The notes below the pieces were generated by a model. The model was not told the origin of the DNA. It ran no database searches and saw only the letters and a list, made by a program, of their open reading frames with translations. This document shows, one piece after another, positions 62,385 to 64,000 of a DNA stretch of 64,000 nucleotides; within the stretch, counting starts at the first letter, position 1, and the number at the start of each line of letters is the position of its first letter. The position numbers were made by a program, and so were the translations under genes. This DNA comes from Pseudomonas sp. GM84 (GTDB lineage Bacteria > Pseudomonadota > Gammaproteobacteria > Pseudomonadales > Pseudomonadaceae), in contig NZ_AKJC01000325.1 in the NCBI RefSeq assembly GCF_000282535.1, positions 1-64,000 on the forward strand. The letters are read 5' to 3'.

Positions 62385-62515
62385 GCTCTTAGCTTTCCTT
62401 GTCGGACATGTTCATTCGATGAGGAAACGTATCACAACTGCAACAAATTTCCTCTTCAACCTATTCTACATTTCCTTCCCGTCAGCTGGGAGGGCTTAGT
62501 GTGCCCGGAGTCACC

Positions 62516-63142
62516 ATGACCATAACCGAGCAGCAACTGCTGCAGATTCTTCCCAAAGCCCGCCCAGTTGCGGGCATTTTTTTGCCTGCACTGAACCGGG
62601 CGATGGCGCGCTGGAAGATCGATAGCCGTGTCCGGCAGGCTGCCTTTCTTGCCCAAGTCGGCCACGAATCTGGCCAACTGCGGAACCTGGTCGAGAACCT
62701 GAACTACAGCGCCGAGGCCCTGGTGAAGACCTGGCCCACCAGGTTTACTAGCCAGACCGCGCCCGGCTATGCCCGCCAGCCGGAGAAGATCGCCAACAAG
62801 GTTTACGGCAGTCGGATGGGCAACGGCCCCGAGTCCTCCGGCGACGGCTGGCAGTACCGGGGACGTGGCCTGTTGCAGGTCACCGGCCGCTCCAACTATC
62901 GCGCCGCTGGCGCCGGTCTGGGCCTGCCGCTGGAGGACGATCCTGGGTTGCTCGAGCAGGCCGAGAACGCCGCCCATTCTGCTGCCTGGTGGTGGGCGAA
63001 GCACGGGCTGAACGAAATGGCCGACGCCGGCCGCATCCAGGATATCGGCAGTGTCATCAACACTGGCCAGCCGGGCCGGGTTCCGCATGGCGCGGCCGAG
63101 CGGAAGGCGCTGTATGACCTGGCGCTGCGGGTGCTGGCATGA
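62516..63142 (+). CDS. Endolysin, glycoside hydrolase family 19
   Basis: Phage lysozyme of the chitinase-like GH19 class, 208 aa from ATG 62516 (MTITEQQLLQILPKAR). GTG 62501 with GGGAGGG 6 nt before is an alternative start. Catalytic Glu51 (VGHESGQL) and Glu60 (VENLNY) and the loop YRGRGLLQVTGRSNY are present. No signal peptide, so it needs the holin at 42,749. Confidence 0.93.
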   Translation: MTITEQQLLQILPKARPVAGIFLPALNRAMARWKIDSRVRQAAFLAQVGHESGQLRNLVENLNYSAEALVKTWPTRFTSQTAPGYARQPEKIANKVYGSRMGNGPESSGDGWQYRGRGLLQVTGRSNYRAAGAGLGLPLEDDPGLLEQAENAAHSAAWWWAKHGLNEMADAGRIQDIGSVINTGQPGRVPHGAAERKALYDLALRVLA

Positions 63143-63636
63143 AGTCCTGGGTCATCAGGTGCGCGCTGCTGCTGGTGTTCCTGGGCTCCTACTGGCTGAT
63201 GTACCAGCACGGCCGCTCTGTGGAGCGAGCGAATGCGGGCTTGGCTTCGGCGCAGCGGGACAGCGGCGACCGCCTGGCCGAAGTGATCGGCGAGCGCGGC
63301 GCCCGCCAGGAAGAACATCGACGCGCCCAGGCGCAGGAGGAGGCGCGAGCCCATGCACAGGAAGAACGAACGATTGCTGATGCTGGCGCTGCTGGCGCCG
63401 ATGTTGCTGGCCAGCGGCTGCGCGACGAAGCAGGAAAGCTCGCCGCCACCATCAGTTGCCCCGGCACGGATACCGCCGCTGTCGCCCGAGGCCAGGCAGC
63501 CACCCGCGCCGCAATGGTGCTCTCCGAACTGCGCGACCGGGCTGACGCTCGAGCGGGAGAGCTGGCGAAAGCTTATGACCGTGCCCGAATAGCCGGGCTG
63601 GCGTGCGAAGCGTCCTATAATGCGCTGATCAACTGA
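63139..63636 (+). CDS. Rz-like inner-membrane spanin
   Basis: The 165-aa protein has an N-terminal signal-anchor (about 6-22, IRCALLLVFLGSYWLMY) and a long Ala/Arg/Glu-rich periplasmic coiled coil, with two cysteines in the C-terminal half. Its gene overlaps the endolysin by 4 bp and contains the Rz1 frame. With Rz1 it fuses the inner and outer membranes at lysis. Confidence 0.85.
   Translation: MKSWVIRCALLLVFLGSYWLMYQHGRSVERANAGLASAQRDSGDRLAEVIGERGARQEEHRRAQAQEEARAHAQEERTIADAGAAGADVAGQRLRDEAGKLAATISCPGTDTAAVARGQAATRAAMVLSELRDRADARAGELAKAYDRARIAGLACEASYNALIN
63353..63592 (+). CDS. Rz1-like outer-membrane spanin lipoprotein
   Basis: A 79-aa frame embedded entirely within the Rz gene in another frame. 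MHRKNERLLMLALLAPMLLASGC is a lipoprotein signal with lipobox LASGC (Cys23), followed by a Pro-rich mature chain (SSPPPSVAPARIPPLSPEARQ), as in lambda Rz1. Confidence 0.82.
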   Translation: MHRKNERLLMLALLAPMLLASGCATKQESSPPPSVAPARIPPLSPEARQPPAPQWCSPNCATGLTLERESWRKLMTVPE

Positions 63637-63646
63637 TCGGAGCACG

Positions 63647-63874
63647 GTGGTGGAGAAACGGACGTTCATTGGGCTGGTGGAGGCGGGCGAGCCGCTCATC
63701 AAGCAGGCGATCGAGGCCATGCGGCAGTACCACGCAGCAGAAGCCGCCGGGCTACCAGCTGCAGAGGTGGAGCGATTGCACCTGCTGGCCGAGTCGCTGT
63801 TCCAGGCTGTCTCCGACTACCAGCTACGAGTCGTGGCCCAAGCCCGCGGCAAAGATCTTCCCCCACTGCACTAG
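63647..63874 (+). CDS. Hypothetical protein after lysis cassette
   Basis: Unrecognised 75-aa helical protein. GTG 63647 and GTG 63650 are both possible starts behind GGAG (63639-63642). It contains QAIEAMRQYHAAEAAGLPAAEVERL. Small proteins of this kind follow spanin genes in other Pseudomonas prophages. Confidence 0.6.
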   Translation: MVEKRTFIGLVEAGEPLIKQAIEAMRQYHAAEAAGLPAAEVERLHLLAESLFQAVSDYQLRVVAQARGKDLPPLH

Positions 63875-63918
63875 ATCCGCTGATCGGCAATTGCCCACGG
63901 CGGGCCCCGCCTATACGA

Positions 63919-63938
63919 TACTGTATCTTTATACAGTA
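63919..63938. promoter_or_regulatory. LexA (SOS) box
   Basis: TACTGTATCT followed by TTATACAGTA matches the LexA consensus TACTGTATATATATACAGTA closely, with both CTGTAT and ATACAG half-sites complete. It lies 10 bp upstream of the start codon at 63949, so that gene should be SOS-induced. Confidence 0.9.
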
Positions 63939-63948
63939 TCGGTGCCCC

Positions 63949-64000
63949 ATGTACTTCCTCCTCGTGCGCCGCCGCGTGAATGGCGTGGCCATCCCTTCCG
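63949..64000 (+). CDS. Partial SOS-controlled gene, cut by window end
   Basis: ATG 63949 opens a frame that runs to the edge: MYFLLVRRRVNGVAIPS. Only 17 residues are visible and I do not recognise the family. The LexA box directly upstream predicts DNA-damage induction. It may be the last prophage gene or the first host gene toward cinA/recA. Confidence 0.5.
   Translation, partial: MYFLLVRRRVNGVAIPS

Noticed and set aside
22630-64000. tRNA-targeted integration
   Set aside because: I looked for tRNA-like cloverleaf or CCA ends at the left border and found none.
63870-64000. attR inside the window
   Set aside because: No copy of the 22,653-22,679 element is visible near the right end, so the right border is not claimed.

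Overview
The window is chromosome of a fluorescent Pseudomonas, most like the P. putida group, carrying a nearly complete lambdoid (HK97-type, long-tailed) prophage. The host part (1-22,629) has the conserved Pseudomonas order dnaE, accA, tilS, pyrG, eno, ftsB, ispD, a LysR regulator, frmA (adhC), fghA, ispF, truD, surE, pcm, nlpD, rpoS, the small RNA rsmZ, fdxA and mutS. G+C is high and several Pseudomonas REP inverted repeats lie between genes. One break in the expected order stands out: kdsA, normally between pyrG and eno in this genus, is not there.

The prophage begins just upstream of mutS, at the mutS-cinA insertion hot spot of pseudomonads, and runs to about the right edge. No attR or returning host gene (cinA, recA) is reached. 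Layout: a leftward tyrosine integrase (22,680-23,657); an A+T-rich three-gene rightward cassette (23,756-25,823) that does not look like phage core; a long leftward early operon (35,402 down to 25,868) with a TerB-like protein, small membrane proteins, SSB, an Rmf/CrpP-like miniprotein, an orphan C5 cytosine methyltransferase, an ASCH protein and a DUF4224 excisionase-like protein; an immunity region with a self-cleaving CI-type repressor, a Cro-like protein and operators on both sides; a rightward replication module (HTH initiator, DnaB, VRR-NUC nuclease, a second tyrosine recombinase); a Q antiterminator followed by a cluster of terminators; holin; HNH and terminase; head; tail (with a lambda-like -1 frameshift); tail fibres including an SGNH esterase; endolysin and spanins; and a LexA-boxed gene cut by the window end.

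How it works together: CI should hold pL and pR shut through 15-bp CTGCG-N5-CGCAG operators and be cleaved during the SOS response. After induction the left operon supplies early functions, the right operon replicates the DNA, and Q carries transcription through four hairpins into the morphogenesis and lysis genes. The strongest candidate for an undescribed system is the cassette at 23,756-25,823: a STAS-like/GHKL-ATPase fusion, a small STAS-like DUF4325 protein and a two-TM membrane protein. It resembles an anti-sigma/anti-anti-sigma switch coupled to a membrane effector and sits where prophages carry accessory (defence or fitness) genes.
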